Shown one piece after another: positions 16,740-25,864 of a stretch of 55,152 nt of DNA. The position numbers and the translations under genes are program-made. The stretch lies in NCBI GenBank assembly GCA_031287715.1, contig JAITSN010000104.1, forward strand, positions 1-55,152, in the 5' to 3' direction. This DNA is from Mediterranea sp. (in: CFB group bacteria). Lineage in GTDB: Bacteria > Bacteroidota > Bacteroidia > Bacteroidales > Bacteroidaceae. The notes under the pieces are model-generated. The model was not told the origin of the DNA and ran no database searches. It worked only from the letters and a program-made list of their open reading frames with translations. The stretch's first letter is position 1. The number at the start of each line of letters is the position of its first letter.

Positions 16740-19124
16740 ATGAAAACAGTTTGCTTTTTTATCTGTGCCGCTTTTCTACTCGCAGATGCTCCCACACATG
16801 CTCAAAGCATGGTGTGGAAGAATAAGAACTGGGAATGTCGAATTGCTGCAGACGGAACTCTTGAACATATTGTATTTAAAGATGGTGGACGGAACGATAC
16901 CGTTCCGTTCTTCCGCAAAGGGAACGCCGGCCCCTCCTTCTACGCCAACATGGGAGGGAAAAATATTAATGCACAGTGGATCCCCAACGGATACCGCTCA
17001 TTTCGTGCTGCGATAGACGGTGTGGAATGTAACCTCACCTATAAGGAATGGAAAGGAAAGCCGGCCATTCGCGTCACTCTGGCAAATAAAGGGAACGTAC
17101 CCTTCCAACCGGTAAAGGCCGGGCTAAAGTTAGGCATCGATACCTGGATGGAAAAATATCCCGACTGGTTCGGCAAATACTTTCCTACGCTGATGATGAA
17201 CGAGAAGAGTCATTTTTACGGCTATCTTCAGACACCAGCAGGGCACACGCTGGCCATTGTTTCGCCACAGCCGGTAGCGTCATGGAGCGTCGATTATAAT
17301 TTAGGATATCTCGACCCCGCACCGCACTGGTTCATGGGGCATCGCATCGAATCACTCAACCTCGACCTGCTCAACGCTCTGCCGCTCCCCGCGCATTGTC
17401 CGCTCGACCTGTGGCAGCTTAAACAGGGTGAAACAAAAGAATGGATTATCGCCTTTGCAGGCATCCGCTCGCCGAATGAGTTTGAAGAAACCGTTCATCA
17501 TATCGCGGGCACCCCTGTGATAAGGATGAACCGCACTGCCTATCGGCCCGGAGACAAAGCTGTCTTTGAAGTCCTCTCCGATGGAACACCGGATGTACAA
17601 GTGGCAGATCATAATGGCTCGCCCGTAAAAGTAACAGTGGAAAAGACCGCCGCAAATGTGCATAGTGTATCATGCACCCTGTCTGCCGCAGGACTTTATA
17701 CGATCAAAGCCCGGCAGGGCGCCAAGCAAGCTACAGGAACGCTCTCGGCACATAATACTTGGAAATGGACCTTGGAGAAAGCCCGCGAAGGGGCATTGAA
17801 ATATCACCAAAAGGCAACATCGCACGCCGAAAGCTGGTATGGATTCCACTCCGCCTTCATTGCCGCACGCCACTTCCCTGAGAAACAACTCGACGAGGCA
17901 CTTCGTACCCGCTTCGACCGTTTGTTCAACCTTTTACACGATAGCGAAAAAATGAAACCGCTGTTCTATGCTTCGCGCATACAGAACACGTCCTGCACCA
18001 TCGGGTTGTTGGTAGACAAATACGAAGCGTACGGCGACCTCGAAGCGTTGAATAAAGCAGCAAGGTTGGCCGACTGGTTGATAGCGACTGCGCAACGGGC
18101 CGACGGTGCCTATGTAAACCACGGCACTGTTTACACCAGCGTTATATACGTGGCCAAAAGCATCCTCGAGCTTGTGTCGGCGGAGTATGAACAAGCCAAG
18201 AAGGATAGTGCATGGCAAGAAATCGCCGAGCGGCACTACGCTTCTGCCAAGCGAGCTATAGATCAGCTGGTGGACGCACAGGGAGACTTTCAGACGGAAG
18301 GAGAATTGACATTTGAAGACGGCATGATCTCCTGCTCGGCTCTCCAGATTGGAATGTTGGCACTCATGCAACCGGAAGGACAGGAACGCAAACGTTATAC
18401 CGAAGCCATGCTGAAAATACTGCGCAGCCATGACTGTTTGGCACAACTGCGCGTGCCCGATGCACGTCGCCGCGGAGGAACCATGCGCTTCTGGGAAGCG
18501 CAATACGACGTACAAATGCTACCCAACATGTTCAACTCGCCTCACGGCTGGAGCGGCTGGCGAGCCTACGCCACATATTATGCCTACTTGTTGACGGGCG
18601 ACGAACGCTGGATAGAAGAAACCTACAACGCTATGGGAACATTTTCCAACCTGATCGACTTCAGAACCGGCGATCTGCGCTGGGCATTCGTTGTAGACCC
18701 TTACCTCCGCGTAAGACAAACATGCAGCCATGACACGCGCTTCACCGCAGACTCCCTTAGCTTCGGAAACCCACACCCGAACCTCTACGACACCCGCGAA
18801 TTTGTCATCGGCGAACAGTATGTCAATATGATCAGCGACTGGCAAACGGTGAACACCCAGGACAACGACGTACACGAACTCTTCAAGTGCATGGGCGAAA
18901 CCGTACTCACCAACGCCTTCATCGTAGAACGGACCGACGGAAGCATAATGGCGTACAACTGCCACGCTACTCAACGGAAAGGACAGCTTACCGTAACGGC
19001 GGACGAGAAACAGATCATCCGCCTGCACTGTAACTTGAAATCCCCCTTCACTGTGTCATTCAACGGAAAGACACAAACGCTGGGAAGCAACTATCTGGGC
19101 TGGGCGTTTACGGAAAACAAATAA
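16740..19124 (+). CDS. Unassigned secreted enzyme, probable alpha/alpha-toroid (six-hairpin) glycosidase or lyase
   Basis: A 794-residue protein with a signal peptide (VCFFICAAFLLADAPTHAQ). I cannot place it in a named family. Residues about 20-330 look beta-rich (WECRIAADGTLEHIVFKDGG, GKPAIRVTLANKGNVPF), like the N-terminal sandwich of alpha/alpha-toroid enzymes. Residues about 340-700 have the helical hairpin pattern of six-hairpin glycosidases, with aromatic and acidic blocks ELTFEDGMISCSALQIGML, NSPHGWSGWRAYATYYAYLL and TGDERWIEETYNAMGTF. The C-terminal 80 residues are beta again (IIRLHCNLKSPFTVSFNG). It begins 14 bp after GH35, and a terminator follows, making it the last gene of the operon. 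A role on the same glycan as GH89 and GH35 is inference. Confidence 0.65.
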   Translation: MKTVCFFICAAFLLADAPTHAQSMVWKNKNWECRIAADGTLEHIVFKDGGRNDTVPFFRKGNAGPSFYANMGGKNINAQWIPNGYRSFRAAIDGVECNLTYKEWKGKPAIRVTLANKGNVPFQPVKAGLKLGIDTWMEKYPDWFGKYFPTLMMNEKSHFYGYLQTPAGHTLAIVSPQPVASWSVDYNLGYLDPAPHWFMGHRIESLNLDLLNALPLPAHCPLDLWQLKQGETKEWIIAFAGIRSPNEFEETVHHIAGTPVIRMNRTAYRPGDKAVFEVLSDGTPDVQVADHNGSPVKVTVEKTAANVHSVSCTLSAAGLYTIKARQGAKQATGTLSAHNTWKWTLEKAREGALKYHQKATSHAESWYGFHSAFIAARHFPEKQLDEALRTRFDRLFNLLHDSEKMKPLFYASRIQNTSCTIGLLVDKYEAYGDLEALNKAARLADWLIATAQRADGAYVNHGTVYTSVIYVAKSILELVSAEYEQAKKDSAWQEIAERHYASAKRAIDQLVDAQGDFQTEGELTFEDGMISCSALQIGMLALMQPEGQERKRYTEAMLKILRSHDCLAQLRVPDARRRGGTMRFWEAQYDVQMLPNMFNSPHGWSGWRAYATYYAYLLTGDERWIEETYNAMGTFSNLIDFRTGDLRWAFVVDPYLRVRQTCSHDTRFTADSLSFGNPHPNLYDTREFVIGEQYVNMISDWQTVNTQDNDVHELFKCMGETVLTNAFIVERTDGSIMAYNCHATQRKGQLTVTADEKQIIRLHCNLKSPFTVSFNGKTQTLGSNYLGWAFTENK

Positions 19125-19220
19125 GGCGCACCGGTAGAGACAAAACTCTAAACCCAGATCGAAATAAAACCCAAGCCTAAACCAAAGCCAAAAGCCAACT
19201 CAAACCGCAATAAACAAACG

Positions 19221-19250
19221 AAGCCTGACGGAAAATCCGTCAGGCTTTTC
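19221..19250 (+). terminator. Intrinsic terminator after the GH89-GH35 operon
   Basis: A perfect 12-bp stem, AAGCCTGACGGA (19221-19232) and its complement (19236-19247), has an AAA loop and leads into TTTTCC. The interval 19125-19494 otherwise holds only this hairpin and the likely promoter of the starch-type locus. Confidence 0.85.
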
Positions 19251-19397
19251 CACGAAAACCTACAAAAAAAGTTCCGCTACGCCGATATTCTGTCGGCAGG
19301 CAAGGCCCAAACAAAATAATACAGGAGTTGCAAACGATTGCAAGGTTCGGCATACGGGTTTGCCTAAAGAATTGTTAAATATATTATATGTATATTC

Positions 19398-19405
19398 TAC
19401 ATTTG
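19398..19405 (+). promoter_or_regulatory. Bacteroidetes -7 box for the starch-type locus
   Basis: TACATTTG matches TAnnTTTG exactly, 90 bp before the SusC start codon. A TTG at 19372-19374 is the nearest -33 candidate, but its 23-nt spacing is longer than usual. Confidence 0.5.
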
Positions 19406-19494
19406 AGCAGGATACAACTACTAAGCCGTGTTTTATCCACTGTTTCCGTCAGGGAAACAAATAACTGTATTGTTAACTTTAATTTTTTAAATTC

Positions 19495-22400
19495 ATGAAA
19501 CAATTTAATCTTGGAATCTGTCGAATGATTCTGCCCTTTTTAACAGGGATATTCCTGTCGTTTGGCGCTTATGCCCAGCAGATCACAGTAAAAGGGCATG
19601 TAAAAGACTCAACAGGGGAACCTGTGATCGGGGCCAACGTACTGCTGAAAGGTACAAGTGTGGGAACGATTACCGACTTTGACGGTAATTTTATACTCAA
19701 TGCTCATCAAAATGCTCTCATTGAAATCTCTTTCATCGGCTATAAAACAGTCGAAGTCCGGGCTGCGGCAACAATAGATGTGACGCTGGAGGATGACGCC
19801 GTCCTGTTGGATGAAGCGGTTGTGATCGGCTACGGCACCGTTAAGAAAAGCGATGCCACGGGATCCCTGATGGCCATTGATGCGGACAAGATGGTAAAGG
19901 GCATGGCGACCTCCGCTTCGGACCTTCTGGTGGGTAAAGCCGCCGGCGTAAGTGTCATCACCGATGGCGGCGCTCCGGGGGCGGGCGCAACGATCCGCGT
20001 CCGTGGAGGCTCTTCTATGTCGGCCAGCAATGACCCGCTGATTGTTATTGACGGCGTGCCCGTCGACAACGGAGGCATTAACGGCATGGCGAATCCGCTT
20101 TCTACGGTGCATCCCAACGATATTGCAACGTTCACTATCCTGAAAGATGCGTCGGCAACGGCCATCTACGGTTCACGCGCCTCTAACGGCGTTATCATCA
20201 TCACAACAAAGAAAGGTAAAGAAGGTCGGACAAATGTATCCTACAACGGTACCTTTTCCGTCAGCACGAAAACAAAGACGGTTGATGTGATGGGCACCGA
20301 CGAATTTCGTTTGTTCGTTGCAGACAAGTATGGTGCGGGAAGCAATCAGGCTGCCGCTTTAGGCAATGCTTCAACCGATTGGCAGGACGAGATTTTCAGC
20401 ACGGCATACAGCACAGACCATAACGTAAGCGTCTCCGGCGCCCTGTCTAATTTGCCTTTCCGCGTGTCGGTGGGCTATACGAACGAAAATGGTATCCTCA
20501 GAACGTCCAATCTCGAACGTTTTACGGGTGCGATCAACCTGAATCCCAAGTTCTTTAATAATAAGCTGGATCTTCAACTGAACGTGAAGGGAGTATACAA
20601 TCCAAACCGTTTTGCCGATACCGGCGCTATCGGTATGGCTTCACAATTTGATCCGACACAGCCGGTACACATGGAAGGATCCCAATACGGCAACGGCTAT
20701 TATATGGCTCTGGCCAACGGGACGCCGATCGGCATCGCCCTGTCGAATCCGATGGCGATGCTGGAACAGAAAAACGATAAGTCAAAGGTATACAGAAGCA
20801 TCGGTAATGCCCAAGCCGACTACCGGTTTGGTCTTGTTCCGGGGCTGCGTGCAAACTTAAACCTGGGATACGACATTGCTAAGAGTGAAGGCGATGTAAC
20901 TATCGCCGATAACTCGCCGATGACCTGGTCTTCCGGTAACTATAAGGAAGGATGGGGCGAGAACTCAACATATTACCAGCTGAAACGTAATTTATTGCTG
21001 GACTTCTATTTGAATTATGCCAAAGTATTCGGTGATCATAACGTAGATGTGATGGCCGGCTATTCATGGCAGCATTTTTACAGCTCGACGAAGAATACTT
21101 ATCCCTATTCCGATGCTATGGCAGCGAAAAGCGGCAAGATATTCTATAAGGAAGGCGACGATTATGCAACGGAGAACTATCTGGTTTCCTTCTTCGGACG
21201 CTTGAACTATACGCTGCTGAATCGCTACTTATTAACGTTCACGCTGCGTAACGACGGATCGTCGCGCTTCAGCAAAGACAGCCGCTGGGGCTTGTTCCCA
21301 TCCGCGGCGCTGGGTTGGAAGATAAACGAAGAAGCATTCCTGAGGGATGTCGACTGTCTTTCCGATTTGAAACTGCGCCTGGGCTACGGTGTTACCGGTC
21401 AGCAGAATTTGAATAACGGCGACTATCCGTATCTGGCAAGATATATGACCGGCAAAGCAGGTGCAAGCTATTTTTTCGGCGATACGCAATATGAGTTGAT
21501 TGCTCCTCTGGCGTATGACAAGAATCTGAAATGGGAAGAAACCACCACCTGGAATGTGGGGGTAGACTACGGTTTCCTCAACGGGCGCATCACCGGAGCA
21601 TTAGACGTGTACTATCGTAAAACCGAAGACCTGCTGAATACGGTAGCTATTGCCGCCGGAACAAACTTCAATAATCAACTGCTGACCAATGTCGGCACGC
21701 TGGAAAACAAGGGCGTTGAACTCTCTGTAAACGCACACGTATTGACAACCAAAGATTGGGACTGGACCGTAGGCTACAACATCTCTTATAACAAAAATGA
21801 AATCACCAAAATGACCATCAACGACGACCCGAACTATGTCGGTGTAATCTTTGGCGGTATCGACGGAGGCACAGGATACAACATCATGATCAATTCCGTA
21901 AACCATCCGTATAATTCATTCTATGTATTCGAGCAGGTTTATAATAAAGACGGCAAACCGATTGAAGGGGCGTATGTGGACCATAACGGCGACGGTAAAG
22001 TAGGGGAAAAAGATAATGACGGCGACTTGATCGCTTATAAAAAATCGGCTCCGGATGTATTTATGGGATTGACGTCCCAGCTCTCCTATAAGAATTGGGA
22101 CCTGTCGTTTGCCTTACGCGCAAGCATCGGAAACTACGCATACAACAACGTACAGTCTAACCGCGAAGCATGGGGCGGCTCCGAAATGTATGACAACACC
22201 GGCTTCTTGAAGAACAGAATAGCCAGCGCCAGCTATACGGACTTTTACGAAGCCCGCCGCCGCTCAAGCTATTATGTGCAGAATGCTTCGTTCTTGAGAA
22301 TGGATAACATCTCCTTAGGCTATACCTTTGAAAAGATATTCACCACCAAACAGAACGCCCGTGTATATGTTACCGTTCAGAACCCGTTCGTGATAACCAA

Positions 22401-22500
22401 GTATGACGGTATTGACCCGGAAATCAGCGGAAGCGGTATTGACAATAATATCTATCCCCGCCCACGGGTATTCATGCTTGGACTTAACCTTAATTTTTAA
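19495..22500 (+). CDS. SusC-like TonB-dependent receptor (starch-type locus)
   Basis: A complete 1001-residue SusC/RagA outer-membrane transporter. After the signal peptide (ending GAYAQQ) comes a carboxypeptidase-D-like regulatory domain (VKGHVKDSTGEPVIGANVLL, residues about 30-105). Next is a TonB-box-like region (DEAVVIGYGTVKK), then the plug (ATGSLMAIDADKM ... GGAPGAGATIRVRGG ... DPLIVIDGVPVD ... ATAIYGSRASNGVIIITTKK). The barrel ends FMLGLNLNF. It is energised by TonB-ExbBD and imports oligosaccharides with the SusD encoded 12 bp downstream. The SusE/F-like and GH13 genes that follow indicate alpha-glucan as the ligand, which is inference from context. No SusR-like, HTCS or sigma/anti-sigma gene is linked within the window. 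Confidence 0.97.
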   Translation: MKQFNLGICRMILPFLTGIFLSFGAYAQQITVKGHVKDSTGEPVIGANVLLKGTSVGTITDFDGNFILNAHQNALIEISFIGYKTVEVRAAATIDVTLEDDAVLLDEAVVIGYGTVKKSDATGSLMAIDADKMVKGMATSASDLLVGKAAGVSVITDGGAPGAGATIRVRGGSSMSASNDPLIVIDGVPVDNGGINGMANPLSTVHPNDIATFTILKDASATAIYGSRASNGVIIITTKKGKEGRTNVSYNGTFSVSTKTKTVDVMGTDEFRLFVADKYGAGSNQAAALGNASTDWQDEIFSTAYSTDHNVSVSGALSNLPFRVSVGYTNENGILRTSNLERFTGAINLNPKFFNNKLDLQLNVKGVYNPNRFADTGAIGMASQFDPTQPVHMEGSQYGNGYYMALANGTPIGIALSNPMAMLEQKNDKSKVYRSIGNAQADYRFGLVPGLRANLNLGYDIAKSEGDVTIADNSPMTWSSGNYKEGWGENSTYYQLKRNLLLDFYLNYAKVFGDHNVDVMAGYSWQHFYSSTKNTYPYSDAMAAKSGKIFYKEGDDYATENYLVSFFGRLNYTLLNRYLLTFTLRNDGSSRFSKDSRWGLFPSAALGWKINEEAFLRDVDCLSDLKLRLGYGVTGQQNLNNGDYPYLARYMTGKAGASYFFGDTQYELIAPLAYDKNLKWEETTTWNVGVDYGFLNGRITGALDVYYRKTEDLLNTVAIAAGTNFNNQLLTNVGTLENKGVELSVNAHVLTTKDWDWTVGYNISYNKNEITKMTINDDPNYVGVIFGGIDGGTGYNIMINSVNHPYNSFYVFEQVYNKDGKPIEGAYVDHNGDGKVGEKDNDGDLIAYKKSAPDVFMGLTSQLSYKNWDLSFALRASIGNYAYNNVQSNREAWGGSEMYDNTGFLKNRIASASYTDFYEARRRSSYYVQNASFLRMDNISLGYTFEKIFTTKQNARVYVTVQNPFVITKYDGIDPEISGSGIDNNIYPRPRVFMLGLNLNF

Positions 22501-22512
22501 TAAGTAAACAAG

Positions 22513-24153
22513 ATGAAAACAAATAAATATAACCGTTATATCTCTGCCGCATTGATCAGTTTGGTGCTGGCGGGAACAACCTCATGCGTCAGTGACTTGA
22601 ATACTTCCCCGTTGTCTCCGAGTGAAAAAACATCCGGCAATGTGTTTGGAAACGAAGAAGGAGCCTACATAAGCAGCTTAGCTAAGATCTATGCAGGCAT
22701 GGCCATTGGCGGCAACCAAGGAGGCGATGCCGAACAGGACGTTGCCGGAATTGACGGCGGTAGCCAGGCATCCTTCCTGCGCGTGCTGTGGAATATGCAG
22801 GAATTACCGACGGATATGGCGCACTGCGCATGGAGCGATCCGGGTATCCCGGGATTCAATATGATCTCGTGGGGCGCCGACAGCCCTTGGATCAAAGGTT
22901 CCTACTACCGCATGTACTACCAGGTGAATTTGGCGAATGCTTTTTTGCGTGAAACTACCGAGGAAAAACTGCTGGAACGCGCCTGCTCTTCGGAATTAAT
23001 CGCCAAAATCAACGCTTATCGTGCAGAAGCCCGCTTCCTGCGTGCATTGAACTATACATACCTGTTGGATCTATACAGAAATGTGCCTTTAGTGACCGAA
23101 CAAAGTCCTATCGGTGAAAAAGTACTGCCGGAACAAGCTACTCCCCAAGCGTTATTTGGCTTTATTGAGACCGAACTCCTCGCTGTTGAAGGAAATATCC
23201 GCAACGCTTCCGTGGGATATTCGCAGGAATACGGCCATGCGACCAAAGCGGCGGTGTGGGCACTGCTGTCCAGGTTATACCTGAACGCCGAAGTATATAC
23301 AGGGCAAGCGAAATATACCGAAAGCATTACCTACAGTAAAAAAGTGATTGGTGCAGGGTTTAACCTTGAATCTAACTATGCCGACATGTTTAAGGCAGAC
23401 AATCATTTGTCGGAAGAAATGATCTTCCCTGTGCGCTACGAGGGCGACCAGACGATGACCTGGGGCGGAATGACGGCTTTCCTGTGCTGGGGCTCTGCCG
23501 ACTTGAAAGATGATGTAAACGCAAAAGATGCCTGGCAGGGTGTACGGGCCAAATCATCCTTGCTTCGTTTGTTCGAAAAAGAATCATCATCCGGCGATGA
23601 TACCCGCAAAACGATGCTGCATACCGATCTGACCAAGAATATAGAAATAGTAGATCAGTCATCGTTTAAAGACAACGGCATACCTGTTGCCAAGTACTGT
23701 AATAAAAATAAGGATGGATCTTTGCCCCCTTCAAAAGAAGCCTACGTTGATTTCCCCCTGCTCCGCTTGGGTGAGGTTTACCTGAACTATGCAGAAGCTG
23801 TGCTTCGCAACGGCCAAGGCGGCGATAAAGCAACAGCTATCGGTTACGTTAACGACTTGCGCAAACGCGCTTATTCGGACGAAGCTAAAGCGGTTATCGG
23901 CGAACAAGACTTCAACCTGGATTTTATATTGGACGAAAGAGGCCGTGAATTATTCTACGAAGCACAAAGACGTACGGACTTGATTCGCTTTGGTAAATTC
24001 ACAACCTCCGCATATCTTTGGCCATGGAAAGGCGGAATTGCCGAGGGAAAAGCAGTGGGTGACCACCTGAATATCTATCCTCTGCCATCCGATGAAATAG
24101 GTTCCAACACCAATTTAAATCAAAATACGGGATACCAAACTAATCTAAAATGA
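22513..24153 (+). CDS. SusD-like starch-binding lipoprotein
   Basis: A 546-residue SusD-family surface lipoprotein. The lipobox is LAGTTSC with Cys about residue 25, followed by VSDLNTSPLSPSEKTSGNVF, close to SusD proteins of starch loci. Typical helical blocks include AYRAEARFLRALNYTYLLDLYRN-type sequence in the first half. The C-terminal signature is DFILDERGRELFYEAQRRTDLIRFGKF, and the protein ends PLPSDEIGSNTNLNQNTGY. It would form the lid of the SusC channel encoded upstream. Its stop codon overlaps a possible ATG of the next gene (ATGA), so the downstream SusE/F-like gene may be translationally coupled. Confidence 0.96.
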   Translation: MKTNKYNRYISAALISLVLAGTTSCVSDLNTSPLSPSEKTSGNVFGNEEGAYISSLAKIYAGMAIGGNQGGDAEQDVAGIDGGSQASFLRVLWNMQELPTDMAHCAWSDPGIPGFNMISWGADSPWIKGSYYRMYYQVNLANAFLRETTEEKLLERACSSELIAKINAYRAEARFLRALNYTYLLDLYRNVPLVTEQSPIGEKVLPEQATPQALFGFIETELLAVEGNIRNASVGYSQEYGHATKAAVWALLSRLYLNAEVYTGQAKYTESITYSKKVIGAGFNLESNYADMFKADNHLSEEMIFPVRYEGDQTMTWGGMTAFLCWGSADLKDDVNAKDAWQGVRAKSSLLRLFEKESSSGDDTRKTMLHTDLTKNIEIVDQSSFKDNGIPVAKYCNKNKDGSLPPSKEAYVDFPLLRLGEVYLNYAEAVLRNGQGGDKATAIGYVNDLRKRAYSDEAKAVIGEQDFNLDFILDERGRELFYEAQRRTDLIRFGKFTTSAYLWPWKGGIAEGKAVGDHLNIYPLPSDEIGSNTNLNQNTGYQTNLK

Positions 24154-24161
24154 TTGCGAAT

Positions 24162-25799
24162 ATGAAAAATATATATCTATACACATTGCTAACCGGCATT
24201 CTTGGTTTCGGGCTGATCTCGTGTGAAACCGACAAGGATCCCGTGCTGTCTGTGAAGGCTAATGCCGAATTGGAAGCTATGCCTCAAAGCGATTACGTTC
24301 TCAGCGCGAGCAACGCATCCGATCCCTTTGTTATTAAATGGAAGCAAGTCGATTTTGGCTTTACTCCTGTAAATACCTACACGGTTGTATTGAAGAATAA
24401 AGCAAACGGCCAAATCATAACCTTGGGAACGGCTACCGGCGGCGAGCTGGCGCTGACCAATGCCGATATTAATACATATGCAGGTAAGGTGTATGCTTAC
24501 CCCGGCCAAGCGACGGACATGTCGGTTTCTTTATCCTATTCGGCCTATAACGGCGAATTGGATGATGCGGCAACGAATGAAATTGAATTTAAGATCACTC
24601 CCTATAATCCGAATGCCGTCGAATGGAACTATGTGTATGCCGTCGAAGGATACCCGGATTGGGATTTTAATACCGCCTATTTATTGGGAGACATCGACGC
24701 TGATGGTGTTTATGAAGGCTATGTAAACTTTACCGGCGCTGCTGCCACGCGTGCCGACGGCATTTCTTACACCATACTGGATGGAAGAACACTGGAAGTG
24801 CTGGCCAACGGCAATGAAGACGCAGGAGCCGGCTTCTATCAGGTTATGTATAGTCAAGGAGTCGCTGCGCTTTCCGGCGGGCCGATTACATGGGGCATTG
24901 TGGGCGACGCTACCCCGGGAGGATGGGATACCGATACGGAATTTGAATACGATGCGGAAACCCGCTTGTGGACCAAAGTGGCTCGCTTGCTCGTCGATAA
25001 ATCGTTTAAATTCAGAGGCAATAACGACTGGGGAGTCAATCTCGGTGCGATCCAGGGTCATGAAGAAGACATGGGCGGCGGTTTGGTTGCCAATGGCGAG
25101 AACATGAAGGTGGTGTTCGAGAAAGATACAACATTCCTGATCACCCTTAACCTGACAGAAGCCGGCAAGTACACCTACACCATGAAAGCCACCGAATTTG
25201 AACAGTCCAGCGAGTTCATCACCATGCCGGGCAATTACCAGGGTGATGGAGGTTGGAAACCGGAAAAGGACGATTGCTTTAAGCTAACGTCTTCCGCCCG
25301 CGATTTCATCTACTCCGGAGCATACTACATACCGGCCGGCACAATATTTAAATTCTATGATAAAGGAACCTGGACGGGCATTAACGGCAACATAACCTGG
25401 AACAGCGACTATACGGGCGGATCGTTTGCCATCTCTCCCGGCGGCGGCGATAATATCCAGATAGACCATGCCGGCTACTTTAAATTCATAGTAGATTATA
25501 AGAAAGCCACTGCTACATTTGTCCAGACAGGCTGGGGACTTATCGGCGCAGGTTCGCCATCCGGCAACTGGGATAACGACACGATGATGACTTATGACCC
25601 GGACAAGAATGTCTGGACCGTTACAGCCACATTGGTAGGCGGGGAAATGAAATTCCGCTGGGACAAATCCTGGGACAAAAACCTCGGAGGCAGCCTTTCG
25701 GCTTTGGTTGAAGGTGGCGATAATATAGTTGTTCCCGCCGGAAACTATACGATCGTACTCAATGAGGCAACCAAAACAGCTACAATGACACCCAACTAA
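24162..25799 (+). CDS. SusE/SusF-like starch-binding outer-membrane lipoprotein
   Basis: A 545-residue surface lipoprotein with lipobox LGFGLISC (Cys about residue 21). I prefer ATG 24162 because it gives a compact signal peptide; ATG 24150 overlaps the SusD stop and is an alternative. Residues about 25-150 match the SusE N-terminal domain (DYVLSASNASDPFVIKW, NTYTVVLKN). Starch-binding modules follow: WGIVGDATPGGWDTDTEFEY...WTKVARL...FKFRGNNDWGVNLG, and a second at the C-terminus, WGLIGAGSPSGNWDNDTMMTY...GEMKFRWDKSWDKNLGG. A middle segment (GNYQGDGGWKPE...FKFYDKG) looks like a third. It holds alpha-glucan at the cell surface for the SusCD pair and amylase. Confidence 0.93.
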   Translation: MKNIYLYTLLTGILGFGLISCETDKDPVLSVKANAELEAMPQSDYVLSASNASDPFVIKWKQVDFGFTPVNTYTVVLKNKANGQIITLGTATGGELALTNADINTYAGKVYAYPGQATDMSVSLSYSAYNGELDDAATNEIEFKITPYNPNAVEWNYVYAVEGYPDWDFNTAYLLGDIDADGVYEGYVNFTGAAATRADGISYTILDGRTLEVLANGNEDAGAGFYQVMYSQGVAALSGGPITWGIVGDATPGGWDTDTEFEYDAETRLWTKVARLLVDKSFKFRGNNDWGVNLGAIQGHEEDMGGGLVANGENMKVVFEKDTTFLITLNLTEAGKYTYTMKATEFEQSSEFITMPGNYQGDGGWKPEKDDCFKLTSSARDFIYSGAYYIPAGTIFKFYDKGTWTGINGNITWNSDYTGGSFAISPGGGDNIQIDHAGYFKFIVDYKKATATFVQTGWGLIGAGSPSGNWDNDTMMTYDPDKNVWTVTATLVGGEMKFRWDKSWDKNLGGSLSALVEGGDNIVVPAGNYTIVLNEATKTATMTPN

Positions 25800-25820
25800 A
25801 AACCGCAACTTATAACTTCA

Positions 25821-25854
25821 CGGGATACCCGCGGCCGCGGGTATCCCGTTTTTA
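25821..25854 (+). terminator. Perfect palindrome with T tract between SusE/F-like and GH13 genes
   Basis: A 28-bp uninterrupted palindrome (25821-25848, half-site CGGGATACCCGCGG) is followed by TTTTTA. It lies 21 bp after the SusE/F stop and 17 bp before the GH13 start, so it is an intergenic terminator or attenuator that would lower amylase expression relative to the binding proteins. Confidence 0.75.
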
Positions 25855-25864
25855 TACCGCATAA

